A stretch of 64,000 nt of DNA from positions 372,001 to 436,000 of the forward strand of contig NZ_JAVAMP010000001.1 in NCBI RefSeq assembly GCF_030730905.1, given 5' to 3'. The notes under the pieces are model-generated. The model saw only the letters and a list, made by a program, of their open reading frames with translations. It was not told the DNA's origin and searched no databases. Every line of letters begins with the position of its first letter. The stretch's first letter is position 1. Both the position numbers and the translations under genes were made by a program. Below, piece by piece: positions 15,819-24,889 of the stretch. The stretch is from Chengkuizengella axinellae. GTDB taxonomy: Bacteria > Bacillota > Bacilli > Paenibacillales > KCTC-33759.

Positions 15819-18800
15819 ATGCATAAATTTTTAAAAGTAGCAAACATGAATAGAAAAAGATTAATAAGTGTATTTAGTATATTTGCAATATTATTTAGTA
15901 TTTTTCCCTTTTATACTAATGGAAATGAAATTATTCAATATGATGATTATACTCAGGTTATTATTTTTGAACCAGCACCAGTTGATGCAGCAAGGTTAGA
16001 GGAGCTTATTCCTTTAGATGCTTATGAATCTGGTTTACCTCCAATAGTATCAGATAATAGGATTGTGGAAGGAGATTTACCCGATTATTTACCTTTAGAA
16101 ATCCCCAATGTTCAGCTCAATTTTTCAATCATGAGTAATATTTTTTTAAATACAGAAGAACAATTAGGTGGAAGTGAAAATCCTGTATTGGCTTATATAG
16201 TGGATGATTTCATATATTCACCAGATACAAGTTATATTATTCAAGGGGAAGACTCTGAACTTCCCAACTATGAAAAACCTGGCGATGATGATTTTACATA
16301 TTATGATGATGCAAATATGCCGAAAGCAGCAGTAAATAGCAACGGGACTGTAGTTGAGATTCATAGAGCAAAAAACAAAGACGACTTATATTGGAATTTA
16401 GGAAAAATACAGGGTGATACAGTAGATTGGTATACTTGGAACGGAGATAAAGGTAGGGCCCAAGGGGTGAAATATGATACAGGCTCAAGACCAGATGTAG
16501 TGTTTCTTAATGATGATACTTTCCTAGAAGTCCATCACGATTATGTTTTTGGAGCAGGGAATAAACTGTACTATAGCATAGGAAAGGTAGACGGTGAGGA
16601 TATTGATTGGATTTTAAAAGGAAAAAAACTGAATGTTGAAGGAGAAAGACCTTCTATAGCCGTTGATGACTCAGGAAAAATTGTAGTGTTTTTTTCGGAT
16701 GAAAATACGTTTGGTAGAGATGTTATCAAATATAATGTTGGGAAATTGAACAATGCGGGCAACGATATAAATTGGCTTCAAAAGAATAAATCAACGAATC
16801 AGCAGGGGAAAAATGTCTCCGTTACAATGACTCCAGACGGCACGATCATTGAAGCACATAACGATCTGTCTGAAACCGATTTACATTATAGTATAGGTTA
16901 CCTCACCGATGATAACCTCATGTATTGGGATTTAAAAGGAAAAAAATATGATACTGGAAAGTATCCCTCAGTTGCAGTTACTAGCGACGGGACAGTCATT
17001 GAAACTCATAGAGGAAAAAATGATAAAGATGTATATACGAAAGTAGGAAAGTTAAAAGGTTCAAAAATTGAAGGATTTACAAATGGAAGTAAATTTTATA
17101 GATCAGGTCGACAACCATTCATCACATTAATAGACGATGGACGTATGCTTCAATTACATAAGCATGCTAGTAAAAACAAAGCCTATTATGCGATTAATAG
17201 TTTAACTACGGATACAGGAAGTGTAACCGTATTGATTGATGCAGAATCAAAAATAGCAGAAGGTTCTAAGCTACAATTAAATTCACAGTGGAGGTTAATA
17301 AGTGATCAGCTTTATAGTGACGGTGAGGGAACAACGATTGGTTGGTCAGAAGCGGTTTGGCAAGGTATTGAAGAACAAGAGTCGTATCAATTTGCTAAAT
17401 CTACAGGTGTGACTTGGACGGTTGGGGGCGAAATTAGTTTTGGGAAAAAGTTAGCAGATGTGTTCGGATTAGGTTCATTAAGTGCTTCATTTAGTCGTGC
17501 TTGGAGTGATGAGCTTACAGAAACTTTTGGGAATTCGATTACAATATCTGAAAGATACATTAAAAACCATGACTATAAACCTGAACCTGGTATACCAAGT
17601 GTTGGAGGTGTGTATCAATTAAATAGAAAGTTCACCATTATTCCTGAGCAAAATTTACAATTGCTTATTGATGCTCTAGAAAGTAATGCAGGTGTCGATC
17701 TAAGTAATGACGCTGCTTATGTGAATCCAACATTTACATACGTAGACTCAGCATTGAAAGGGATCGTAAGAAGAATGCCAGACCCTTTTAGACCCGCTGG
17801 AACTGATTATGAATTGTTTGTACCATGGGGTGTCACATTAACGCCTATGCCAGAGGAGAGTTTAATGGAAATCTCTTGGGAACCGATTGAAGATGAGAAT
17901 GTGATTGGATACGCTGTTTATCGAGATGGGAAATATATCGGTATGACAAGTAATGTTGAAGATACAACATTTATTGATGGAAGTATTGTGCCGGGAAGAG
18001 AATATACGTATTCTGTTGTATCATATACTTCAAAACTATTGTATCCAGGCTCACCAGAACAAGGGGTATATGTATCTCAACCATCCCAAGCTATAACAGG
18101 AGTCATTCCAGTTAATCCTGTGGATTTAGAAATGATTTCATCATCACCTCATACTTTCTCCATTGTAGATGAGGGTCAATATCACATAAATACTTATTAC
18201 AAGGTCTATTTTGAAGATGGGAAGGAAAATCAAGAAACTTTTGAAGTATATGACAATGAATTTGAAGATACAAGGGCTCTAACAGGAACAGGTACCTATA
18301 GTGTATCCAAGGTGGCGATAGATGGAGAGCATGAATATGAATCAGAGCCTAGCAGTAATTATTCCGTCCCAAGAGAGAATGGAGTTTATCTATTCGAGGA
18401 TACGGATTATGGAGGAGAATGGGTTAGGTTAGATGAAGGGGAGTACCCGTACCTTCCTGATGTAGGATTTGAAGATGATGTTTTATCTTCAGTAAAGGTG
18501 ATCGGTGACTATAGGGTAAGATTATATCCTGATCGAGATTTTGGAGATGTTGATCATGCTAGAATGCTCTTTGGAAACGATAAGAACCTTGGCAATGATA
18601 TGGGGGATAATGTAGTTTCATCTGTAAAAGTGGACAGAGCCGATGAAGGCGTATATTTTTTCAGAGAAGAACAGTATATGGGGAAATATAAATTTTACGC
18701 AGAAGGGGAATATCAAGACCTTCCTACTTCTACCTATTCTTCTATTAGGGTGATGGGAGACTATGCAGCAGAAGTGTTTGAAAATACGAATTTTGAAGGT

Positions 18801-20573
18801 CAAAGTACGACCATTTTCTATAGAGATCAGACTTTAAGTGATGAACAATTTGATGGAGGTGCTTCATTAGATAACACGATTGATTCATTAAAGGTAAGAA
18901 AACTCGAAGAAGGTGTATATCTTTTTGAAGAGCCTGATTATAAGGGAGATTGGATTAAGTTAGACATAGGAGATTATAGATCGCTAGATTCAATCGGGAT
19001 CACATACAGAGCTTTAACTTCTATTAAAATTGTCGGTGATTATGAAGTCTCCCTATATAAGTATGAAAATTTCAATCATGATATTGGTCAAACGTATTTA
19101 ACAAGTAATCCACATCTAGGAGAAGAAAATAAAGTGATCAGGGAGGATGGCAGTTTAGTAAACGAGCTTGATAGTACATTTAACTCAGCTAAGATAAAAC
19201 CATTAGATGAGGGCGTTTATCTATTTAGATATAGTAATTCGCAATCTGGTGAATGGGTTGAATTAGGAGAAGGGGAATATCCAGTTCTATCAGATATCAC
19301 TTTAACGAATGGATTTCACTATGAGGCTTTTAACAATATATCAGATTCAGATGCAGAAGAGATAGGACTATATACAACAATAGATGGAGATAACAGGTTA
19401 TCTTCTATAAAAATTGTTGGAGATTACACAGCTACATTATATGAACATGACAACTTTGAAGGTGTATCACAAACATTTACTGAAAATGATACTTATTTTA
19501 CGGATGATCTAATTTCTAACGATACAACATCATCTGTTTTAATCATCCAAGGAGAAGATGAACAACAAAACGAGAACCCAGTTGTAGAAGAGGATAATCA
19601 ACCAGCTATAGAAGAAGAGGTTGTAGATGAGTCTTCTGATGAAGAAAACAGTATGCCAGATACAGAAGAGGTTGTTGATAACTCAGATGATTCAAACTTA
19701 GAGTCTGATTTAAATCTGATTCAATCACCTAATGACTTTTTAAATTGGAATGTGCAGAATGGATTAATTGTTGAAGAAACACAAATAAGTAATCCTTTTG
19801 GAGAAGGCACTGTTCAAAATTTAATACCTCAAGAAGTCAATAAAGGTGTACAGCAAACGATGGATGTGAATCCTGAAGGGAAATTATTTTCCTTTGGAAT
19901 ATGGTTAAAAGCAGATCAGGATCATGAAGCCCAGCTAAAAATACAAAATAGAGATAATAGTGACTCCAGAGCTACAAAAGTGGAGGTAACAACAAACTGG
20001 CAGTATTATAAAATCACATTGGATGAACCATTAGATCTAAGTCAAGATGGGGATGAAGGTGTTACTGTAGTGTTATGGCCAGGTGCTTACAATGGAACAA
20101 CGGATAGTGTTTATGCTTGGGGTGCTAGTTTATCAGAAATGAACTTGATACAATCACCTAATGACTTTTTGGATTGGAAGGTCAACAATGGTTTAGTTGT
20201 TGAAGAAACTGATGTAAATGCACCATTTGGGGAAGAAACGGTACAGAAATTAATACAACACGAGCTTAATAAAGCAGTACAACAAACGGTAGAAGTAAGT
20301 CCAGAAGGTAAAATATACACTTTTGGGGTCTGGTTGAAAGCAGATCAAAACCATGAAGCCCAAATCAAAATACAGAATAGAGATAATAGTGATTCCATAG
20401 CTGAAAAAGTAGATATAACAACGGAATGGCAGTATTATAAAATCACATTGGATGAACCATTAGATCTAAGTCAAAATGGTGATCAAGGTGTGACCGTCGT
20501 ATTATGGCCCGGTACTTACAATGGAACGATAGAAAGTGTATATGCATGGGGTGCGGTCCTTGTAGAAATGTAA
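15819..20573 (+). CDS. Giant secreted multidomain protein: repeat propeller-like region, pore-like segment, FN3, beta-gamma-crystallin and C-terminal sandwich domains
   Basis: About 1584 residues from ATG 15819 (GGGAGG upstream). Order, approximate residues: signal peptide 1-36; Asp/Pro-rich N-region; about five repeats of 50 residues with DGTVIExH...YxxGKL...W (160-470), propeller-like; a Ser/Thr-rich amphipathic stretch (TGVTWTVGGEISFG, then SASFSRAW and NSITISE, 520-590) resembling the hairpin of aerolysin-type pore formers; FN3 (685-765); a further sandwich; four beta-gamma-crystallin modules (855-1245) with Ca-binding N/D-N/D-x-x-S-S motifs such as DNVVSS; an acidic linker; two 143-residue C-terminal domains. 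Probably a calcium-stabilised toxin or adhesin; the activity is inferred. Confidence 0.8.
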   Translation: MHKFLKVANMNRKRLISVFSIFAILFSIFPFYTNGNEIIQYDDYTQVIIFEPAPVDAARLEELIPLDAYESGLPPIVSDNRIVEGDLPDYLPLEIPNVQLNFSIMSNIFLNTEEQLGGSENPVLAYIVDDFIYSPDTSYIIQGEDSELPNYEKPGDDDFTYYDDANMPKAAVNSNGTVVEIHRAKNKDDLYWNLGKIQGDTVDWYTWNGDKGRAQGVKYDTGSRPDVVFLNDDTFLEVHHDYVFGAGNKLYYSIGKVDGEDIDWILKGKKLNVEGERPSIAVDDSGKIVVFFSDENTFGRDVIKYNVGKLNNAGNDINWLQKNKSTNQQGKNVSVTMTPDGTIIEAHNDLSETDLHYSIGYLTDDNLMYWDLKGKKYDTGKYPSVAVTSDGTVIETHRGKNDKDVYTKVGKLKGSKIEGFTNGSKFYRSGRQPFITLIDDGRMLQLHKHASKNKAYYAINSLTTDTGSVTVLIDAESKIAEGSKLQLNSQWRLISDQLYSDGEGTTIGWSEAVWQGIEEQESYQFAKSTGVTWTVGGEISFGKKLADVFGLGSLSASFSRAWSDELTETFGNSITISERYIKNHDYKPEPGIPSVGGVYQLNRKFTIIPEQNLQLLIDALESNAGVDLSNDAAYVNPTFTYVDSALKGIVRRMPDPFRPAGTDYELFVPWGVTLTPMPEESLMEISWEPIEDENVIGYAVYRDGKYIGMTSNVEDTTFIDGSIVPGREYTYSVVSYTSKLLYPGSPEQGVYVSQPSQAITGVIPVNPVDLEMISSSPHTFSIVDEGQYHINTYYKVYFEDGKENQETFEVYDNEFEDTRALTGTGTYSVSKVAIDGEHEYESEPSSNYSVPRENGVYLFEDTDYGGEWVRLDEGEYPYLPDVGFEDDVLSSVKVIGDYRVRLYPDRDFGDVDHARMLFGNDKNLGNDMGDNVVSSVKVDRADEGVYFFREEQYMGKYKFYAEGEYQDLPTSTYSSIRVMGDYAAEVFENTNFEGQSTTIFYRDQTLSDEQFDGGASLDNTIDSLKVRKLEEGVYLFEEPDYKGDWIKLDIGDYRSLDSIGITYRALTSIKIVGDYEVSLYKYENFNHDIGQTYLTSNPHLGEENKVIREDGSLVNELDSTFNSAKIKPLDEGVYLFRYSNSQSGEWVELGEGEYPVLSDITLTNGFHYEAFNNISDSDAEEIGLYTTIDGDNRLSSIKIVGDYTATLYEHDNFEGVSQTFTENDTYFTDDLISNDTTSSVLIIQGEDEQQNENPVVEEDNQPAIEEEVVDESSDEENSMPDTEEVVDNSDDSNLESDLNLIQSPNDFLNWNVQNGLIVEETQISNPFGEGTVQNLIPQEVNKGVQQTMDVNPEGKLFSFGIWLKADQDHEAQLKIQNRDNSDSRATKVEVTTNWQYYKITLDEPLDLSQDGDEGVTVVLWPGAYNGTTDSVYAWGASLSEMNLIQSPNDFLDWKVNNGLVVEETDVNAPFGEETVQKLIQHELNKAVQQTVEVSPEGKIYTFGVWLKADQNHEAQIKIQNRDNSDSIAEKVDITTEWQYYKITLDEPLDLSQNGDQGVTVVLWPGTYNGTIESVYAWGAVLVEM
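19713..20570 (+). repeat. Tandem duplication of a 429-base C-terminal domain
   Basis: Codons for one 143-residue domain at 19713-20141 are followed directly by a second copy at 20142-20570. Both begin Asn-Leu-Ile-Gln-Ser-Pro-Asn-Asp-Phe-Leu and share FGxWLKADQ, KIQNRDNSDS and VVLWPG. The DNA is similar over long stretches, so the copy is fairly recent. The same domain ends the proteins at 54313 and 56173. Confidence 0.9.
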
Positions 20574-20631
20574 CATAAGAACTCACACATAAAAGCAACA
20601 TTCTCATCGTTACTATATAATAAAAGAGGCG

Positions 20632-20669
20632 TTCATTAGTTCTTTTCGGGAACTTGAACTGCCTCTTTT
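20632..20669 (+). terminator. Terminator after the giant secreted gene
   Basis: AAAAGAGGC at 20632-20640 pairs with GCCTCTTTT at 20661-20669, with further pairing inside (GTTCA/TGAAC, AGTTC/GAACT). The stem is long and stable, 58 bases after the stop. Confidence 0.9.
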
Positions 20670-20724
20670 ACATTTTGTACATGAAGTATAATAGAATGAA
20701 AAAGAGTATGAAGGAGATGATTTT

Positions 20725-21642
20725 CTGAGCAATCACCATCGGATCATCTGGTTTGATCAACGAGTCAGGTTGAACAAATATCCGAACAGCAAGTCTTTAG
20801 CAGAAAAGTTTGAGATTTCTACTAGACAAGCACACAGAGATATTGAATATATGACTTCATCTATGAGAGCGCCTTTGAGATATGTAGCAAAACATAGAGG
20901 ATACGAATATACAGATGATACATATATTTTACCAAATATTTATTTAACAGAAGAGGAGCGGGAAGTACTCCAATTTCTATCTTATAGATATGAGCAGGTA
21001 AATATAAGTAATACAGGGAAAAATGTAAGCAGACTATCTCATCTTTTCAGACAATTAAGTGGTATCCAAAGTGAACCCGAGCAATCAATTGAACGACTGC
21101 CAATGTTTGAATATAACTCTGTGCTTCTTCAAATGTTAAGCATTCTTACAACTGCTATAAAAGAGAAGAAGATGGTTGAACTGATCCTTCAAGATGGGAA
21201 TAGAATTGAAACTGTTGTTGGTTATCCAACTCGTCTTATGTATCGGTATGGTGAAGACTATCTTTTCATGAATGTTTCAGTTGAAAAGGAAAAACAATTC
21301 CCTTTAAAAAACATTAGTAAGGTTCATGTTAGACAAGAAAATGAACAAGATATACCTGGTTTAACGGGAGAAATTCAGAATCGAGTTATAGGTAATAATC
21401 ATTCTATTCAACGTAAACCATTCCTAGCACGGATCAAACTAAAAGAACAATTAAAGGAAGAGTCATGGTATGGATTTCATGCAAAGAAAGTGGATGAAAA
21501 TCATGTTTATGAGATTCAATTTTTTGATCATGATGCATTCCTATCTTTGTTATTTGAAAAAGAATGGAAATCTATTGAATCCCCAAGATGGTTGAAGGAG
21601 CAGCTTCAACAAAGGTGCAGCAATATCTTAAAAAAATTATAA
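20725..21642 (+). CDS. WYL-domain HTH transcriptional regulator, probable CTG start
   Basis: The family N-terminus (SNHHRIIWFDQRVR...NSKSLAEKFEISTRQAHRDIEYM) is complete only if translation starts at CTG 20725, 8 bases after AAGGAG at 20711-20716. The first conventional codon is TTG 20770, which would cut into the helix-turn-helix. About 305 residues: a DeoR-type HTH (residues 5-60), a linker, then a WYL ligand domain (about 135-215) and a C-terminal WCX-like extension. WYL regulators respond to nucleic-acid or small-molecule ligands. It stands between the giant gene and the C39-like pair and could control either. Confidence 0.82.
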   Translation: MSNHHRIIWFDQRVRLNKYPNSKSLAEKFEISTRQAHRDIEYMTSSMRAPLRYVAKHRGYEYTDDTYILPNIYLTEEEREVLQFLSYRYEQVNISNTGKNVSRLSHLFRQLSGIQSEPEQSIERLPMFEYNSVLLQMLSILTTAIKEKKMVELILQDGNRIETVVGYPTRLMYRYGEDYLFMNVSVEKEKQFPLKNISKVHVRQENEQDIPGLTGEIQNRVIGNNHSIQRKPFLARIKLKEQLKEESWYGFHAKKVDENHVYEIQFFDHDAFLSLLFEKEWKSIESPRWLKEQLQQRCSNILKKL

Positions 21643-21733
21643 AAAGAATCTTGCTTTCGGTTAGAGTTTTTAGTGGTATGACATTTTGTGTCATACCACT
21701 AATTGTATGATAAAGAGAATCTTGCTTTCAGTG
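21643..21733 (-). repeat. Two TTGCTTTC-type element ends flanking a 12-bp hairpin
   Basis: AAAGAATCTTGCTTTC at 21643-21658 and TAAAGAGAATCTTGCTTTCAG at 21711-21731 are near-identical, on either side of AGTGGTATGACA/TGTCATACCACT (21672-21700). Read on the minus strand they match plus-strand sequences at 29470-29488 and 53930-53950. The arrangement resembles right ends of IS200/IS605-type elements without a transposase gene. The 12-bp hairpin may also end the WYL transcript. Confidence 0.5.
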
Positions 21734-21784
21734 GGGATTTTTATAATTTCAACTGAAAGTTAAATAAAAAGGAGGGGGGTTGAA

Positions 21785-22747
21785 ATGAAAAAAGCTGTTT
21801 CCAACATAAAGTTGATACGGGAATCTAAATCCTTTATCGACTGTTTACATGCGGTGCTCTTAGCAGCAAATTTATATAAGGAACCCAAATATATGTTATC
21901 TGGTAAATCAGGCATGGCTTTTAAATTTTGCGTTCATCGTGAATTATTGCCCTTATCTGTTACATCCTATGGGCAATGGGAAGCAGAACATCATGAGGGC
22001 ATGGAGAATGTGGGCATTCTATCTAATTCATTTGCTGGGTATACTAGACATCCTACATTTCCTTTGTACCAAGAAGCTGCTATTTTTAAAATCAAACAAT
22101 CAATAGATAAGGGCATTGCGGTTATTTTTTGGGAGCCGGAATTTTGTGTGATCCACGGTTATGATGATGAGGAACAAATCTTCTTTTATACAAATGGATT
22201 GGATGAAGAGGAAAAGGTTGTTCTTTATGATAACTTCGGTTTGAATATTACACCATTTTGGTATGTACATATCGTTACGGGGAAAGCAGATGTGAGCGAT
22301 AGAGAAGCTATCCAAATGTCACTTCAAACAGCAATTATGGAGTGGGAAACTTCTCATAAAACACCTCCTGATACTAGTATAGCTTCTGGAAGACTAGGTA
22401 TTCAATATTGGATTAATGCACTTGAATGTGGAAAGTTTGATCAAAGGGGAGCTGCATATATTCTTTCGGCTGCCATACAGTCTAAGTGTGAGATTACTTC
22501 CTATATGAACGAAGTTCAAGGGATGATACCTCAAGTATCTTCTGCATGTAAAATATACTTGAAATTAAGCTCTTTGTATGAGGAATTTAGAAGATTGAAG
22601 CATGATGATACCTTTGAATTAATTAGAGGTCTTAAAGAAGCGATGAATATGGAGGAGAAAGCGATTAAAGAACTAAAAAAGGTGACCTCTACTTTTCCAA
22701 ATTCATATCCTTGGGTCCCAAGGTGGGGAACAGGTCCGACAAGATGA
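21785..22747 (+). CDS. C39/BtrH-N-like protein of unknown function, paralogue 1
   Basis: 320 residues, no signal peptide. The N-terminal domain begins with a Cys in SFIDCLHAVLLAANLY (Cys20) and later has VIHGYDDEEQIFFYTNG (about residues 119-135), the Cys...His-Gly-Tyr-Asp-Asp layout of papain-like C39 and BtrH_N (aminoglycoside acyl-transfer) domains. A 130-residue helical domain follows. The exact function is unknown. It forms an overlapping pair with the next gene, and relatives are at 47047 and, fused to a sigma factor, 48169. ATG follows AAAAAGGAGGGGG. Confidence 0.6.
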   Translation: MKKAVSNIKLIRESKSFIDCLHAVLLAANLYKEPKYMLSGKSGMAFKFCVHRELLPLSVTSYGQWEAEHHEGMENVGILSNSFAGYTRHPTFPLYQEAAIFKIKQSIDKGIAVIFWEPEFCVIHGYDDEEQIFFYTNGLDEEEKVVLYDNFGLNITPFWYVHIVTGKADVSDREAIQMSLQTAIMEWETSHKTPPDTSIASGRLGIQYWINALECGKFDQRGAAYILSAAIQSKCEITSYMNEVQGMIPQVSSACKIYLKLSSLYEEFRRLKHDDTFELIRGLKEAMNMEEKAIKELKKVTSTFPNSYPWVPRWGTGPTR

Positions 22748-22764
22748 GAGAGGATGAGAATAAC

Positions 22765-23706
22765 ATGATCTTGAAATCACAATATGTGGACGCTTTATAT
22801 GAATCTTTGACAAAATCGAACTTATTCTCAGGTTCAAAATCTCTGCTTGCTGGAATGACTACTAATTCCTTTCGCTTTCAAGTAGATCAGAGAATTTCTT
22901 CAGAAGGTATATTTGTATACAATTGGAGTTCTGAGCATTGGCTTTCTTGTGATTTTTTAGGCATATATAATCGAGTTGGATGCTGGTATGCAGATCAGCC
23001 ATTATTTCCACATTATAGAGATTATATGTGCCAGTTAATACTAGACTCATTAGAAAAAGGATATTACCCTGTGATATGGAATGGGGAGTTTGTTTCTGTT
23101 GTAGCTTACGACAAACTATCTCAAACGTTTATATGTAAGTGGCATGAAGATAAAATTTATATTAAAAAAAATGATTTTGGGTTAAAGGGTTATCCTTATT
23201 GGTTTGTTCAATTTTTTGGTAAGAGGTTAGAGATGGTGTCCTCAGATATTTATAAAGAATCACTTGTTCAAGCTACGTATAAGTGGGAATCGCACGAAAG
23301 TATTCTTCCGTATAATGAATATGGATGTGGGAAGAGAGCTTATGATTTTCTTGCAAATGCTTTTATAAATAAGGATTATGACTTTGAAGGCGCTGCAGAG
23401 GTACTATTTTGGTTATCAAGGATTAAAAAAGAGATCTTACAATACTTAATTGAACTACAAGTAGATTGGAATGAACTACAAAACATAGTGAAATTATATG
23501 AGCAAATAACAAATATATTAAATGGTGCGACTAAAAATTATATAGTAAATGTAGATAAGACAGTTCTGATACCTGAAGATAATGCTTCTGAAATGGCTGG
23601 AATGATGATGGGGATTAAGGAGTTAGAGCAAACAGCAATGGATGAAATGAAAATGATACTTCGTGAAGTGTTTCATTATAGAAACGATCAAATAGGACTG
23701 CGTTAG
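22765..23706 (+). CDS. C39/BtrH-N-like protein of unknown function, paralogue 2
   Basis: 313 residues from ATG 22765; ATG 22744, overlapping the previous stop as ATGA, and TTG 22711 are alternatives. It shares the pattern of paralogue 1: early SKSLLAGMTTNSFRFQV, then WNGEFVSVVAYDKLSQTFICKW in place of the His-Gly-Tyr-Asp-Asp strand, and the C-terminal helical part with HESILPYNEYGCGKRAYDF. The canonical early Cys is not evident and the His is replaced by Ala, so catalysis looks lost. It probably partners the first protein. Confidence 0.6.
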   Translation: MILKSQYVDALYESLTKSNLFSGSKSLLAGMTTNSFRFQVDQRISSEGIFVYNWSSEHWLSCDFLGIYNRVGCWYADQPLFPHYRDYMCQLILDSLEKGYYPVIWNGEFVSVVAYDKLSQTFICKWHEDKIYIKKNDFGLKGYPYWFVQFFGKRLEMVSSDIYKESLVQATYKWESHESILPYNEYGCGKRAYDFLANAFINKDYDFEGAAEVLFWLSRIKKEILQYLIELQVDWNELQNIVKLYEQITNILNGATKNYIVNVDKTVLIPEDNASEMAGMMMGIKELEQTAMDEMKMILREVFHYRNDQIGLR

Positions 23707-23718
23707 GAGGAAAGTCAA

Positions 23719-23784
23719 TTGTCAAAAAAGAATTCAATTACTTTATTCTGCTGTGAAAAACGGCGATACCTTGACGGTATGTAA
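23719..23784 (+). CDS. Possible 21-residue peptide or broken small zinc-knuckle gene
   Basis: TTG 23719 has AGGAGG at 23705-23710 with 8-base spacing, directly after the C39-like pair. In frame it gives 21 residues with a Cys-Cys. In another frame the same DNA reads LLYSAVKNGDTLTVC then KKCKNT, a CxxC end, to about 23803, so a frameshifted small metal-binding protein is equally possible. Confidence 0.25.
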   Translation: MSKKNSITLFCCEKRRYLDGM

Positions 23785-23853
23785 AAAATGTAAAAATACA
23801 TGATAAGAAAAAGTTGAAAGTAGAATATAATTTGAAAAGGGGTTAATTAAATA

Positions 23854-24783
23854 GTGCTAGTGACAGAAAAATATGAAATTAGAAATTATACACATGAAGA
23901 TGCAGAACAAATTGGACATTTTAATAAAATTTTAGAGTTATCATATCTTTATAATAAAGACTTTACAGTAGATAATATATATTGTGTAGTAAACGAAATT
24001 AATGAAATTTGTGGTGTTGGCCATTTAGAAGCAGATCAATCATGGGGGTTAATAGATAAAGTAGAAAATAACTTCACTGAGGATACTCGTGTTTATTCTT
24101 TGATATTAAACATGTCATTCAATGACACCCTCACTTATCCACTTGAATTAAAAGACAGACTTATAAAAACATTGATAGAAAGAGCGTATGTTTTAAGAAA
24201 ACAATATCCTAATAGAAAAGTTTCTCTTAAACATTATATTTCATCGGATAATAGTGAAGAAATGGATTATTATCTGTCAAAAGGTTTTGTTTCCGAAAAG
24301 AATCATATGATTATGGAACGAGATCTTAATGAAAAGATCCCTTATTTCCCTTTGCCCGATCAAATTAAAATAAAGAATTGGGAAATGGAAACAATTGCTG
24401 AACAACAGCAGTATCTTAAAGCAGAAGCTGAAGGAGATTTGGATGGGTTAGCATGGAGTATTCACCGTTTGCAATGGTTCAAAGGGGGACCAGAATGGGA
24501 TACTTTTACTGCTTTTGATGGGGATAAGGTAGTAGGAAGTGTAATGACTTGGGGTATAGGAGAAAACGGTGCGGCTACAGAAAGCATTTTTGTGCTCCCT
24601 AGTTGGAGAAGGAGGGGAATTGCAAAAGCTGTAGTTACACAGGCGCTAAAATTCCTTAAAGAAAAAGGAAAAGAAACGGCTACGCTTTGTGTATTAGGTC
24701 ACAATAAGAATGCAATTGCTTTATATCAATCATTAGGTTACAAAGTGAAATATATTAATGTGGAATTTGAACTCCAAATATAA
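23854..24783 (+). CDS. Double GNAT acetyltransferase
   Basis: 309 residues made of two GNAT-fold halves. The N-terminal half lacks a clear acetyl-CoA loop (about residues 1-150). The C-terminal half has TESIFVLPSWRRRGIAKAVVTQAL (about 246-268), the acetyl-CoA pyrophosphate loop, and the HNKNAIALYQSLGYK end. Such pseudo-tandem enzymes often modify peptides or antibiotics, but no substrate is implied here. GTG 23854 or 23860 starts after AAAAGGGG. It ends before a bidirectional terminator. Confidence 0.82.
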   Translation: MLVTEKYEIRNYTHEDAEQIGHFNKILELSYLYNKDFTVDNIYCVVNEINEICGVGHLEADQSWGLIDKVENNFTEDTRVYSLILNMSFNDTLTYPLELKDRLIKTLIERAYVLRKQYPNRKVSLKHYISSDNSEEMDYYLSKGFVSEKNHMIMERDLNEKIPYFPLPDQIKIKNWEMETIAEQQQYLKAEAEGDLDGLAWSIHRLQWFKGGPEWDTFTAFDGDKVVGSVMTWGIGENGAATESIFVLPSWRRRGIAKAVVTQALKFLKEKGKETATLCVLGHNKNAIALYQSLGYKVKYINVEFELQI

Positions 24784-24854
24784 CAATATTTTATGTATAA
24801 TTTAATGAGTTGCTTGGACTCTTATCTATGAGGTGGAATGTAAAAAAGAATAAA

Positions 24855-24884
24855 AAAGAGCGCTTGTGACGCTTTGCGCTCTTT
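24855..24884. terminator. Bidirectional terminator between GNAT and tryptophanase genes
   Basis: AAAGAGCGC at 24855-24863 pairs with GCGCTCTTT at 24876-24884 between converging genes; A and T runs on each side make it usable in both directions. Confidence 0.88.
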
Positions 24885-24889
24885 ATACC

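Noticed and set aside
15819-20573. Cry or Tc insecticidal toxin
   Set aside because: No three-domain Cry blocks or Rhs/Tc repeats were seen; the modules point elsewhere.
21672-21700. 12-bp hairpin as a riboswitch
   Set aside because: It is a plain stem with a five-base loop and no conserved aptamer core; terminator or element structure is simpler.
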